A stretch of 64,000 nucleotides of DNA from Methylophaga sp. (GTDB lineage Bacteria; Pseudomonadota; Gammaproteobacteria; Nitrosococcales; Methylophagaceae). Position 1 is the first letter of the stretch; every line of letters starts with the position of its first letter. The stretch spans positions 5,293 through 69,292 of the forward strand of contig NZSL01000013.1 in the NCBI GenBank assembly GCA_002696735.1, read 5' to 3'. Both the position numbers and the translations under genes were made by a program. This document shows, one piece after another, positions 46,809 through 56,700 of the stretch. Under the pieces are notes generated by a model. The model saw nothing but the letters and a program-made list of their open reading frames with translations. It did not search any database and was not told where the DNA came from.

Positions 46809-47402
46809 ATGACCGTTCGTAGCGCCACTGTTGCGCGTAACACGCTCGAAACTCAAATTGAAGTCTCCATCAATCTGGATGGAAGCGGAAAATTTCAATC
46901 CGAAACCGGCGTGCCATTCCTTGATCACATGATGGAACAGATTGCCCGTCACGGTTTATTCGACCTGCAAATCAACGCCAAAGGCGATCTGCACATTGAT
47001 GCTCATCATACCGTTGAGGATGTTGGTATCACAATTGGTCAGGCATTAAAAAAAGCGCTGGGGGATAAAAAAGGTGTGGTCCGTTATGGTCATTCCTATG
47101 TCCCACTGGATGAAGCTTTGTCTCGTGTAGTATTGGATTTATCTGGCCGACCCGGCTTTGAATTCGATGTGACATTTACTCGAGACAAAATCGGTGAATT
47201 TGATGTTGATTTGTTTTATGAATTCTTTCAGGGTTTAGTCAATCATGCCGGTATTACATTGCATATTGATAATCTTAAAGGCCGAAATGCGCATCATATT
47301 GCTGAAACCATTTTTAAAGCGTTCGGTCGGGCCCTGCGAATGGCTGTCACATTAGATGAACGAGCCTTACAGCAATTGCCATCCACCAAGGGCGCATTAT
47401 AA
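46809..47402 (+). CDS. hisB: Imidazoleglycerol-phosphate dehydratase
   Basis: HisB catalyses the sixth step of histidine synthesis. The 197-residue monofunctional enzyme has [17 protein letters not shown] and the manganese-binding [15 protein letters not shown] and [19 protein letters not shown] motifs, with no phosphatase domain. AGGA 6 bases before the ATG at 46809 decides the start over an upstream TTG at 46779. It opens the hisB-hisH-hisA-hisF-hisI-hisE cluster, the order seen in Pseudomonas. Confidence 0.97.
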   Translation: MTVRSATVARNTLETQIEVSINLDGSGKFQSETGVPFLDHMMEQIARHGLFDLQINAKGDLHIDAHHTVEDVGITIGQALKKALGDKKGVVRYGHSYVPLDEALSRVVLDLSGRPGFEFDVTFTRDKIGEFDVDLFYEFFQGLVNHAGITLHIDNLKGRNAHHIAETIFKAFGRALRMAVTLDERALQQLPSTKGAL

Positions 47403-47451
47403 TCGGTTAACGATTTTATAACTCTCACATTCTAGAGCAGGTCTTTGTTTT

Positions 47452-48087
47452 ATGCGTTGCGTTGCAGTTATTGATTACGGCATGGGTAATTTACGCTCAG
47501 TCTCCAAAGCATTGGAAGCCGTAGCTGATAACCACACTAAAATTCTCGTTACCGCTGATCCGTCAGAGATTCGGGCAGCAGATCACATCGTATTCCCGGG
47601 TGTCGGCGCGATTCGTGACTGTATGGCGGAACTCAAAAAACTTGAACTCGACAGGCTCATCTGTGAAATGGCCAGCAAAAAACCTTTTCTGGGAATTTGT
47701 CTGGGTATGCAGGCTTTATTAACGCATAGTCAGGAAAACCAAGGCTCGGCTGGATTGGACATCATTGAAGGTGACGTTCTGTATTTTAAAGAAGCGGTTG
47801 AGCAGGGCCTGAAAGTACCACACATGGGCTGGAATGAAGTCGAACAAACCTGCGTCCACCCCTTATGGCAAGATATACCACAGAATAGTCGCTTTTATTT
47901 TGTTCATAGTTTTTATGTACAGCCCGCCGATGAAACCAAAATCTCTGGTCGTAGTCATTACGCTTTACCTTTTGCAGCAGCGTTGGCGCATGAAAACCTT
48001 TTTGCAGTACAGTTTCACCCCGAAAAAAGCCAGCATGCCGGCTTACAGTTATTGAAAAATTTTATTAATTGGGACGGTCAGTCCTGA
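47452..48087 (+). CDS. hisH: Imidazole glycerol phosphate synthase, glutaminase subunit
   Basis: HisH hydrolyses glutamine and channels ammonia to HisF. The 211-residue class I amidotransferase has [33 protein letters not shown], the nucleophile Cys in [12 protein letters not shown], and the catalytic His/Glu in [19 protein letters not shown]. It starts 49 bp after hisB with a weak ribosome-binding site and precedes hisA by 25 bp. Confidence 0.97.
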   Translation: MRCVAVIDYGMGNLRSVSKALEAVADNHTKILVTADPSEIRAADHIVFPGVGAIRDCMAELKKLELDRLICEMASKKPFLGICLGMQALLTHSQENQGSAGLDIIEGDVLYFKEAVEQGLKVPHMGWNEVEQTCVHPLWQDIPQNSRFYFVHSFYVQPADETKISGRSHYALPFAAALAHENLFAVQFHPEKSQHAGLQLLKNFINWDGQS

Positions 48088-48112
48088 CATTTTGTTTGAT
48101 GGAGAAAGCGTT

Positions 48113-48862
48113 ATGTTATTAATCCCTGCCATTGATCTTAAAGAGGGTCACTGCGTTCGATTGCGTCAGGGACGCATGGAAGATAACACCGTATTTTCAG
48201 AAGATCCGCTGGCGGTTGCAACCAGATGGGTTGAAGCCGGTGCCAAACGTTTGCACATGGTGGATCTGGACGGTGCTTTTGCGGGTAATCCGGTTAACGC
48301 TGATGTTATTCATCGAATTTGCGCTGCATTTCCTGATCTTGATGTACAGGTTGGTGGTGGCATTCGTGATGAAGACACCATCCAAACCTACCTGGATGCT
48401 GGTGTTCGCTATGTCATTATTGGCACAAAAGCCATCAATGCTCCGCATTTCGTTGGCGATGTTTGTGCCGAGTTTCCGGGTCATATTATTGTTGGTCTCG
48501 ACGCCAAAGACGGCAAGGTTGCAATCGATGGCTGGTCCAAGTTGTCCAATCACGATGTCATCGATATTGCCCAACAGTTTGAACAGGATGGTGTTGAGGC
48601 TATTATTTACACCGATATCAGCCGAGACGGCATGATGCAGGGTGTTAATCTTGAGTCCACTCGTGACCTTGCTCGCGCCATTAATATCCCGGTAATTGCT
48701 TCCGGCGGTGTCAGCAACTATGACGATATCAAGGCCCTTTGCCATTACGAATCAGAAGGTGTTATGGGGGCCATTATCGGCCGTGCAATCTATGAAGGCA
48801 CCATCGATCTGGCGGAAGGTCAATCGCTGGCTGATCGTTTGAATCCACCGTTACAGTTCTGA
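48113..48862 (+). CDS. hisA: ProFAR isomerase
   Basis: HisA opens the ribosyl ring of ProFAR by an Amadori rearrangement. The 249-residue (beta/alpha)8 barrel has the catalytic Asp in [16 protein letters not shown] and the second in [16 protein letters not shown] before the ATG at 48113 decides the start over a TTG at 48092 that has no site. hisF follows one base after the stop. Confidence 0.97.
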   Translation: MLLIPAIDLKEGHCVRLRQGRMEDNTVFSEDPLAVATRWVEAGAKRLHMVDLDGAFAGNPVNADVIHRICAAFPDLDVQVGGGIRDEDTIQTYLDAGVRYVIIGTKAINAPHFVGDVCAEFPGHIIVGLDAKDGKVAIDGWSKLSNHDVIDIAQQFEQDGVEAIIYTDISRDGMMQGVNLESTRDLARAINIPVIASGGVSNYDDIKALCHYESEGVMGAIIGRAIYEGTIDLAEGQSLADRLNPPLQF

Positions 48863-48863
48863 T

Positions 48864-49637
48864 ATGGCACTGGCAAAACGCATAATTCCCTGTCTTGATG
48901 TTGATGCCGGTCGTGTCGTAAAAGGTGTGCAGTTTGTCGATATACGTGATGCCGGCGATCCAGTTGAAATTGCCAAACGTTATGATGAACAGGGCGCAGA
49001 TGAACTGACTTTTCTGGATATCACTGCCACACATCACAACCGTGACACCATGGAAGATGTTGTCAAAGCTGTTGCCAGTCAGGTATTTATTCCACTGACG
49101 GTTGGTGGTGGCATTCGAACTGTAGCGGATATTCGTCGCATGCTGAATGCTGGCGCAGATAAAGTTGGTATTAACTCTGCAGCGGTTAAAAACCCGGATT
49201 TTGTTCGTGAAGCTGCCGAAAAATTTGGTTCGCAATGCATCGTGGTCGCTATTGATGCCAAACGTGTTTCTGCAGAGGGTCAGACACCAAGATGGGAAAT
49301 TTTTACCCATGGTGGTCGCCAACCAACCGGCATTGATGCCGTAGAGTGGGCCAAAAAAATGGTTGAGCTTGGCGCTGGCGAAATTTTACTGACCAGTATG
49401 GATCGTGATGGCACCAAATCCGGTTTTGATTTAGAGCTAACCCGAGCTGTCAGTGATGCGGTTGTGGTACCGGTGATAGCCTCTGGTGGTGTGGGTAAAT
49501 TGCAGGATCTGACTGATGGTATCAAATTAGGTCATGCCGATGCGGTACTGGCCGCCAGCATCTTTCATTTCGGTGAACATACTGTCGGCGAAGCCAAGCA
49601 GCAAATGGCAGAACAAGGCATTGAGGTACGTTTATGA
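48864..49637 (+). CDS. hisF: Imidazole glycerol phosphate synthase, cyclase subunit
   Basis: HisF joins PRFAR with ammonia from HisH to yield imidazole glycerol phosphate and AICAR. The 257-residue barrel starts [20 protein letters not shown] and has the second catalytic Asp in [16 protein letters not shown], with phosphate loops [13 protein letters not shown] and [13 protein letters not shown]. It overlaps hisI by 4 bp. Confidence 0.97.
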   Translation: MALAKRIIPCLDVDAGRVVKGVQFVDIRDAGDPVEIAKRYDEQGADELTFLDITATHHNRDTMEDVVKAVASQVFIPLTVGGGIRTVADIRRMLNAGADKVGINSAAVKNPDFVREAAEKFGSQCIVVAIDAKRVSAEGQTPRWEIFTHGGRQPTGIDAVEWAKKMVELGAGEILLTSMDRDGTKSGFDLELTRAVSDAVVVPVIASGGVGKLQDLTDGIKLGHADAVLAASIFHFGEHTVGEAKQQMAEQGIEVRL

Positions 49638-50017
49638 CGGCATGGCTGGAACAGGTCAATTGGGGAAACGATGGCTTGCTTCCCGTTATCACACAAGAGT
49701 TTTCAACTAAGCAAGTACTTACTTTAGCCTGGATGAACCGTGAGTCATTACAGCTAACGGCTGAAACTGGCCACGCTGTTTATTGGTCACGATCCCGGCA
49801 AAAACTGTGGCATAAAGGTGAACAATCCGGCCATCAGCAAATCATCAAATCTATACGTATTGACTGTGATCAGGATGCCATTTTGCTTGAAGTTGAACAG
49901 ATAGGTGGCATCGCCTGTCATACTGGTCGGCATCATTGTTTTTTCACGGAACTGCAAAATGGTGAGTGGCAAACCACGGAGCCAGTGCTAAAAAACCCCG
50001 ATGAGATATATAAATGA
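49634..50017 (+). CDS. hisI: Phosphoribosyl-AMP cyclohydrolase
   Basis: A monofunctional 127-residue HisI, separate from HisE (in E. coli they are fused). It opens the purine ring of PR-AMP. Motifs are [38 protein letters not shown], the magnesium-binding DCDQDAILL and zinc-binding [14 protein letters not shown]. Four-base overlaps with hisF and hisE show translational coupling. Confidence 0.96.
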   Translation: MTAWLEQVNWGNDGLLPVITQEFSTKQVLTLAWMNRESLQLTAETGHAVYWSRSRQKLWHKGEQSGHQQIIKSIRIDCDQDAILLEVEQIGGIACHTGRHHCFFTELQNGEWQTTEPVLKNPDEIYK

Positions 50018-50334
50018 GTGATACCTTGCAAAAACTGATGTCGGTACTCAATGATCGTAAAAAAGCAGATGCCGATAGCTCATATGTTGCCAGCCTCTAT
50101 GCCGCAGGCACGGATAAAATTCTGAAAAAACTGGGCGAAGAAGCCACCGAAACGGTTATCGCCGGAAAAGCTGGCGATAAAGATCAAATTATCTATGAAA
50201 CAGCCGATCTTTGGTTTCATTCAATGGTATTACTGGCGCATAATAATATTGATGTTGATGACGTTCTACATGAGCTGGATCGTCGGTTTGGCTTATCAGG
50301 CCTCGAAGAAAAAGCCAGCAGGAGCAAAAAATGA
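50014..50334 (+). CDS. hisE: Phosphoribosyl-ATP pyrophosphatase
   Basis: HisE hydrolyses PR-ATP to PR-AMP. The 106-residue all-helical protein has the MazG-like motif [20 protein letters not shown], then [19 protein letters not shown]. It overlaps hisI and hinT by four bases each. Confidence 0.96.
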   Translation: MSDTLQKLMSVLNDRKKADADSSYVASLYAAGTDKILKKLGEEATETVIAGKAGDKDQIIYETADLWFHSMVLLAHNNIDVDDVLHELDRRFGLSGLEEKASRSKK

Positions 50335-50669
50335 CTGATTGTATTTTCTGCAAAATTATTGCCGGTGAGATTCCATCCGCGAAAGTTTATGAAGATGAAC
50401 TGATCTATGTGTTCAACGATATTAACCCCAAAGCTGCCGTGCACCTGTTAGTGATTCCAAAACAACATATTGCCAGGCTGGATCAGCTTGATGAGAGTCA
50501 TCAGGAATTAATTGCACATATGTTTCTTAAACTTCCTGAACTAGCTCAGTCTCAAGGCCTAACGACGGGTTTTCGTACTATTATAAATACCGGACCCGGT
50601 GGTGGTCAGGAAGTCGATCATTTACATATTCATTTGTTAGGCGGCAAAAACCTGCCTGGCTTTCATTAG
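50331..50669 (+). CDS. hinT: HIT-family nucleotide hydrolase (HinT-like)
   Basis: A 112-residue histidine-triad protein with [20 protein letters not shown] at the start and the HIT motif [14 protein letters not shown] at the end. HinT hydrolyses adenosine 5'-phosphoramidates and aminoacyl-adenylates. It is translationally coupled to hisE and precedes tatA by 9 bp, the order hisE-hinT-tatABC also known in other gammaproteobacteria. Confidence 0.95.
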   Translation: MTDCIFCKIIAGEIPSAKVYEDELIYVFNDINPKAAVHLLVIPKQHIARLDQLDESHQELIAHMFLKLPELAQSQGLTTGFRTIINTGPGGGQEVDHLHIHLLGGKNLPGFH

Positions 50670-50678
50670 GAGTGCACC

Positions 50679-50924
50679 ATGGGATTTGGCGGAATCAGTG
50701 TATGGCAATTATTGATCGTCTTGGTCATCGTCATTTTGCTTTTCGGCACTAAAAAACTGCGTTCTCTAGGCGGTGATCTGGGCAGTGCCATTCGCAGCTT
50801 TAAATCCTCAGTCCGTGATGGCGAAGAGGAACAAAAAAACGATTCCAGCAATCTTAAACATGACGATGACAGTGAAATCCAACAAAAACAGCAGCACGAA
50901 GAACACGACTCAACTAAACGTTAA
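50679..50924 (+). CDS. tatA: Twin-arginine translocase subunit TatA
   Basis: TatA polymerises to form the Tat translocation pore for folded proteins. The 81-residue protein has a short N-terminal membrane helix ([20 protein letters not shown]), the amphipathic helix [20 protein letters not shown] and a polar, glutamine- and aspartate-rich tail. AGGAG lies before the ATG. tatB follows after 5 bp. Confidence 0.96.
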   Translation: MGFGGISVWQLLIVLVIVILLFGTKKLRSLGGDLGSAIRSFKSSVRDGEEEQKNDSSNLKHDDDSEIQQKQQHEEHDSTKR

Positions 50925-50929
50925 TCGCC

Positions 50930-51253
50930 GTGTTTGACGTAGGTTTTTGGGAGTTACTGTTAATTGCCGTAGTGGCTTTAATTGTTGTCGGGCCGGAAAA
51001 GCTCCCTAAAGTTGTTCGCGTCTGCGGTTTATGGATTGGCCGTGCCAATGCCTCACTTCAGGCGGTCAAAAACGACATTGCAAAAGAATTACGGGCCGAG
51101 GAAATCAAACAAGCGTTCAAAAAACCGGATGATTTACCCGATCTGAATGAAGTTATTGATATCGATGAACCGGTAAAACCCAAACAGAATCCTTCAGCTA
51201 AAACTGATAATGATTCTGATGAAGATAAAAAGCAGGCTGAAGATGGAAAATAG
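50930..51253 (+). CDS. tatB: Twin-arginine translocase subunit TatB
   Basis: TatB works with TatC as the receptor for twin-arginine signal peptides. The 107-residue protein has a GTG start ([20 protein letters not shown]), the [19 protein letters not shown] hinge and amphipathic helix, and a charged C-terminus. It overlaps tatC by 11 bp if tatC starts at 51243. Confidence 0.95.
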   Translation: MFDVGFWELLLIAVVALIVVGPEKLPKVVRVCGLWIGRANASLQAVKNDIAKELRAEEIKQAFKKPDDLPDLNEVIDIDEPVKPKQNPSAKTDNDSDEDKKQAEDGK

Positions 51254-51986
51254 TGAACAACAACCACTGATTTCCCATCTGGTTGAACTTCGGGATAGAT
51301 TATTGAGAGGCATTCTGGCGGTGTTAATCATTGCCGTGTGTTTGTTACCGTTCGCCAATGAGCTTTATCTGATTTTATCAGCCCCATTGCTGGAGCATTT
51401 ACCCGAGACCAGCTCGATGATTGCCACCGAAGTGGCTTCACCATTCCTGACACCTTTCAAACTGACCCTGACGGCCGCCATTATGCTGGCGATGCCCGTC
51501 TTGTTATATCAACTGTGGGCGTTTATTGCTCCCGGCCTCTATAAACATGAAAGACGTATTGTCTTTCCTTTGATGTTCGCCAGTACAGTGTTGTTTGTTC
51601 TCGGCATACTATTCGCCTATTACGTTGTTTTCCCACTGGTGTTTGGTTTTTTGACGCAAGCGGCACCGGAGGGCGTGGCTGTAATGACCGACATCAGCAG
51701 CTATCTGGATTTTGTACTGAAACTGTTTTTTGCCTTCGGATTGGCGTTCGAAGTGCCCATCGCGACGTTACTATTGATTTGGAGCGGTGTTTCCACACGA
51801 CAAAGTCTTATTGAAAAAAGACCTTATGTGATCGTTGGAGCATTTGTGATTGGTATGTTACTGACACCACCCGATGTGATTTCTCAGACGCTTCTGGCCG
51901 TGCCTGTCTGGTTATTATTTGAACTGGGCCTGCAGGTATCAAGATTACTTCCCAAGGCAAAAGATTCTACCGAAGAGCTATCCTAA
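51243..51986 (+). CDS. tatC: Twin-arginine translocase subunit TatC
   Basis: TatC binds the twin-arginine motif. The 247-residue protein has six membrane helices, beginning [20 protein letters not shown]. Conserved elements are [34 protein letters not shown] and a periplasmic loop, with [20 protein letters not shown] and [20 protein letters not shown] later. An open frame from 51210 would overlap tatB far more; the ATG at 51243 matches the family start. Confidence 0.96.
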   Translation: MENSEQQPLISHLVELRDRLLRGILAVLIIAVCLLPFANELYLILSAPLLEHLPETSSMIATEVASPFLTPFKLTLTAAIMLAMPVLLYQLWAFIAPGLYKHERRIVFPLMFASTVLFVLGILFAYYVVFPLVFGFLTQAAPEGVAVMTDISSYLDFVLKLFFAFGLAFEVPIATLLLIWSGVSTRQSLIEKRPYVIVGAFVIGMLLTPPDVISQTLLAVPVWLLFELGLQVSRLLPKAKDSTEELS

Positions 51987-52037
51987 GGCTTGCTGATCTT
52001 TTATTGCAGTCTCTGTACTTACTGATAGATGAAAAAC

Positions 52038-52382
52038 CTAGTCTTTATAACGCATTCGGGTGCCATGTTGCAGTGAAAGGTTAATTTCATCAGCTGTTAG
52101 CGATGCTGGAAAGTAAACGCCGGAAATTTTCGCCCCATGAATACTGGCACCGCGCAGACTGATGCTTTGACTGAAATCAATCCCGCGTAAATCTGCCTGA
52201 CGAAAATAACTGTTACTGAAATCCAGACCGCTGGCAATTAGTCCCTGAAGATTGAGATGACGAAAATCACAACTGGTTAAATCAACAGTTTCACCCTTGG
52301 CGATGCGATGATTAAATTCTTCAACTTTTCCATCACGTAACAGTTGGTAAAGCGGATCTTGTGTGATTTTTGGTTCAGCCAT
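52038..52382 (-). CDS. Small pentapeptide-repeat protein
   Basis: A 114-residue protein whose residues 35-90 form about ten imperfect pentapeptide repeats (A/D-L/F-x-x): DFRHLNLQGLIASGLDFSNS and DLRGIDFSQSISLRGASIHG are examples. These fold as a right-handed beta-helix. The N-terminal 30 residues are polar and helical. Its role is unknown; family members are involved in binding to protein partners or mimic DNA. It is 12 bp downstream of another small gene on the same strand, so the two are probably co-transcribed. Confidence 0.8.
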   Translation of the reverse strand: MAEPKITQDPLYQLLRDGKVEEFNHRIAKGETVDLTSCDFRHLNLQGLIASGLDFSNSYFRQADLRGIDFSQSISLRGASIHGAKISGVYFPASLTADEINLSLQHGTRMRYKD

Positions 52383-52394
52383 CGTTGTAGCGCC

Positions 52395-52643
52395 TTAAAC
52401 AGTAATATCTATCGTTCCGCCTGGATTTTCCGGATCAAAGCCAACGGATTCATTTTGGGTCGCTTCATTTACCACCGCCGTTGTCTGTAAACTGGTTGGC
52501 GCCTGCTCCTGAGCAACCGTTGTCGATGCCGTTTCGCTATTCTGCTGAACAGGTGTCTGACGGCCTACCAGCTGATTTTCAGAGGATAGGGGATTGGTCA
52601 ATGTGGGCTGACCACTAAAAGGGGCAATGCCTGGAATTTCCAT
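52395..52643 (-). CDS. Small hypothetical protein, low-complexity
   Basis: An 82-residue protein with no recognised domain. It is rich in Gln, Thr, Ser, Glu and Asn and lacks a signal peptide, membrane helix or cysteine, so it is probably intrinsically disordered. Notable is the ending FDPENPGGTIDITV. GAGCAGAAAA before the ATG could serve ribosome binding. It lies just upstream of the pentapeptide-repeat gene and divergent from the solute-binding lipoprotein. Confidence 0.55.
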   Translation of the reverse strand: MEIPGIAPFSGQPTLTNPLSSENQLVGRQTPVQQNSETASTTVAQEQAPTSLQTTAVVNEATQNESVGFDPENPGGTIDITV

Positions 52644-52816
52644 TTTTCTGCTCCTGATTAAAACAACAATTACAGCTTACTCTTATAATTGCGATATTGT
52701 AAACGCATGTATCTGAAAAACCATGGGTTTTCTCTCAATTTTAAGCAATATTAGCAAATACTATTTTAGTGTGGTTTTTATGCTATCGTTGGGTTTACTC
52801 AACTAAGAGGGAGTGG

Positions 52817-53764
52817 ATGATGCCCCCGGGTAAACGGATTTTGTATTTTCTGTTCATTTTATCCAGCCTGATTGCCTGTAATCCGCAGACAGAAAAACCG
52901 TTGCGAGTAGGGACTGTTCCGTGGGCAGGGTACGAATTACTCTATTTAGCGCGTGATCTGCACTATTACAATAACGCACAGATCCAACTAAAAGAGTTGG
53001 CTTCCAGCACAGAAGTTATGCATGCCTTCCGCCAGGGCCAGCTGGACATGGTAGCGACTACCCTTGATGGTGCACTTAGGATGGCTGAAACCCAATCCGA
53101 TATCAAAATAATCCTGATCTTCAATATTTCCAACGGAGCCGACAAACTGATGGTTGAGCCCACCATCACTTCACTCAAAGCGCTAAAGGGTAAACGTGTT
53201 GGCGTTGAACAAAGTGGCGTCGGCGCGTATATGATGTCGCAGGTTCTACAGCTGGCAGGGCTAGATAGAAAGGACATTACCATCATTCCTACCACGGTGA
53301 ATCAGCATTCTTCTTTGCTAACAAATCAACTCGTTGATGCGGTTATAAGCTTTGATCCTGTTGCGTATAAACTTCAGCAACAAGGTTATATTAATCTGTT
53401 TGATAGTCGACAACTGCCCGCGCCAATCGTTGATGTGCTGGTGACACGTGATAGCGCTTTAACATTACAGAAAAAAAGCATTCAACAACTACTGGAAGGC
53501 TATTGGCAAGCTCGGGACTACATGGCGAAAAATCCACAGGACGCTTTCATCAGAATTGCCCCACGTCTGGATATTTCAACTGAAGAACTTGAGCTTCTTT
53601 ATCAGCAGCTGATTTTGCCGGAAAGAGAACATCAGCAAAATATTTTTAATCAACAGCTGAAAACCATTATTGAGTCTGTTGCAAAGATGATGATAGAAGT
53701 TGGATTGTTAGAGAAAAAACTTGATAGTCGGCAGCTTCTAATTGATGAAACAATGGATTTATAG
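52817..53764 (+). CDS. ABC-type solute-binding lipoprotein (NMT1/THI5-like), no transporter partner
   Basis: A 315-residue lipoprotein with lipobox LIAC at about Cys21, then a bilobed substrate-binding fold of the nitrate/sulfonate/taurine class. Typical segments are RVGTVPWAGYELLYLARDL, AFRQGQLDMVATTLDGALRM, SLKALKGKRVGVEQSGVGAY and LVDAVISFDPVAYKLQQQG. No permease or ATPase gene is nearby. The next gene, a membrane PAS-GGDEF-EAL protein, begins on the base after its stop codon, so the pair is likely a sensor: ligand-bound lipoprotein signals to the cyclase/phosphodiesterase. GAGGGAG precedes the adjacent ATGs at 52817 and 52820. Confidence 0.88.
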   Translation: MMPPGKRILYFLFILSSLIACNPQTEKPLRVGTVPWAGYELLYLARDLHYYNNAQIQLKELASSTEVMHAFRQGQLDMVATTLDGALRMAETQSDIKIILIFNISNGADKLMVEPTITSLKALKGKRVGVEQSGVGAYMMSQVLQLAGLDRKDITIIPTTVNQHSSLLTNQLVDAVISFDPVAYKLQQQGYINLFDSRQLPAPIVDVLVTRDSALTLQKKSIQQLLEGYWQARDYMAKNPQDAFIRIAPRLDISTEELELLYQQLILPEREHQQNIFNQQLKTIIESVAKMMIEVGLLEKKLDSRQLLIDETMDL

Positions 53765-56700
53765 ATGAATCCAATTCAAACCTATCGACTGACATTATGG
53801 CTACCACTGGCCATCACCCTGTTGTTTGTTTTTATTTTGTTGTTTTATTCAGTCAATGAATACCGGCATCGGCTGTTAGATATAAAAGAAGTCTCCAAGA
53901 TTCAACTCCAGGAAACAGCATTACAACTGGGGCATAGTCTTGAATATGCCCTTGCCAATAATGATTCACAGCATGCACGAAGTAGTGTTGCCAGATTTTC
54001 ATTACGGACTGATGCACAACTGGCAGTATTGATTGATGCTAATAATGTCATTGAATCATCTTCGTATTTTATCTGGCAAGACCAACCGGCCGAGAAGGTT
54101 CTCGATGATGAAATGTTGCAGTATGTAAAACTGGCCCGCTCACAAAAGAGATACTTTGAAACAAGTAATGAAAAAGGGGATTCGCTAACCTTTTTTTTAC
54201 CTTTGCTTGAAGCGGATCAACAAAAGGTTTTAGTACTGCAGAATTCCATTAAGAACAAACTCGAAACAGCCAAAACAGAGATCCTCAATGCCATTGCTCC
54301 TTTGCTTTTGCTGATAACGATAGCCAATATCCTGATGATTTTTCTGATTCGTAAATTGGTTATAAGGCCATTAAACGCGCTGCAATACCTGACTGAACAG
54401 ATCCAGAATCAACAATTTGAGTTAATCAATCCACTTAAAGGTGACACTAAGCAAGCACAAGTGGGCCAGACATTAGTCGATGCTGCCAGACAACTGCAAT
54501 CTCATATCAGCATTCTGACTGAAAATGAGCAGCGTTTACGCATCACACTGGAATCTATCGGTGATGCCGTTATCGTTACCGATGCCTCAGGCAATATCAC
54601 CCGTATGAATCGCGTTGCCAGCGAATTAACTGCCTGGCCGGAAGAGGATGCCATTGGACTTCCGTTACTCAATGTTTTTGACATATATCAAGCCGAGACT
54701 GGAGAGAAGCTAACCAATCCGGTAGATCTGGTCATACAAAATGGTGAAGTGGTTGAATTATCCAATCACACTGTACTGAAGGCCAGAAATGGCGTGAGCT
54801 ATCACATATCTGATAGTGCAGCACCAATTCGGCTGGATCATAATCGCGGAACCGAAATTCTTGGCGTGATTCTGGTCTTTACCAATGTGACTAACCAATA
54901 TCGCTTACGTCAAGAGTTACGCCAGTCAGTCGATTTTCTGAAAAACCTGCTCACCATTAGCCCTTGTGTCACTTATATTCTGGACGTAAAGCAAGATACC
55001 ACGACTGAATTTCGTCTGAGCTATGTGAGCGAATCCGTTATTCATTACTCTGGGCATCCTGCCGAATACTGGTTAAGCCAGCCAGAAGTCTGGCAACAAT
55101 CTGTTCATCCCGCTGATATTAATAAGGTTAAACAGACGTTGTTGACTGTATTGCAGTCAGATAAACCGGTGAGCAATCAATTTCGTTTTCGTCACCGTGA
55201 TGGTCATTACATTACCGTTGAAGATCACCTGTCAGTAGTAAAAGACCAACACACAGAAAAACTGCAAATTGTCGGCGTTGTACTGGATATTAGTGAACAA
55301 AAGCACACTGCCGAGCAGAATGCATTGTTTGGCGAAATCCTCGAACAATCACTTAATGAAATATATGTGTTTGATGCCGAAAGCTTCCAGTTTATTCATG
55401 TAAATCATGGTGCTCTCATCAATCTGGGCTATAGCCTTGAAGAGATACATAAGCTGACTCCCCTGGATATCAAAACAGACTATAACCTCACAACGTTAAA
55501 AGCATTAATTTCACCATTACGCAGTGGTGAAACGCCAAGGTTAATTTTTGAAACCAATCACCGGCGTAAGGATGGCAGTCAGTATGCCGTTCATGTTGAT
55601 TTGCAAACAGCGTTCTATGGCGAGAGAGAGGTATTTATCGCCATTATTGAGGATATATCTGAACAAAAACAGGTGGAAAAGATCCTTTCTCAGGAACGTT
55701 CCTTGTTGCGAAGTATTATCGACTCATCACCCGATTTGATTTTCTGTAAGGATGATCAAGGCAGATATATCCGCTGTAATAAGGCCGTAATGGAGTTTTT
55801 GGCTACCACAGAATCAGACATTATTGGAAAAACCGACTTTGAGTTTTATTCGGAAAGAGAAGCACGCAATTATCGGCACAGCGATCAACTGACGCTGCAA
55901 CATAACACCAGCCAGTTTTATGAAGAAACCGTATATGGAGCAAAGGGACAAAAAGGATTATTTGAAACCCTGAAAACCTCTCTCAAAAATGAAGCTGGCA
56001 AAACGATAGGGGTTCTGGGCATCAGTCGCGACATCAGTCGGCAATATGAAGCGGATAAGGAGTTACGCCTGGCCAGTCTGGTATTCGAGAATAGTAATGA
56101 AGGCATTATTATCACCAATGAAAACAACCTGATTATTACCGTTAATCCTGCCTTCACAACCATGACCGGCTATTCTCTCGATGATGTGGCCGGGAAAAAC
56201 CCTTCGATTCTTAGTTCTGGGGAGCATGATCAGTATTTTTATGAACAAATGTGGACGCAACTTGAGCAGCAGGGATTTTGGTCGGGTGAGGTACAAAATC
56301 GCCGGAAAAATGGTAAAACCTATCCACAATGGTTATCGATCAGCCGTGTTGAAAACGCCCAGCAGCAACTGCAAAACTATGTCGCCATCATGTCTGATAT
56401 CAGTAAATATCGTGAAGCCGAACAAAAAATTAACTTTCTGGCACATCACGATGTTCTGACCAGTCTGCCGAACCGGGCATTACTTAAGGATCGTGTGGGG
56501 CAAGCACTGATTTCTGCTGAACGGCATCGGCAAAAACTGGCTTTACTCTATCTGGACCTGGATCGCTTTAAATTTATCAATGACAGTCTTGGGCACGCCA
56601 TAGGGGATCAATTACTGATTAAGGTCGCGGAAAGGTTGAACCGGCAAATGCGTGAGGAAGACACGGTATGTCGCACCGGTGGTGACGAGTTTATAATTTT

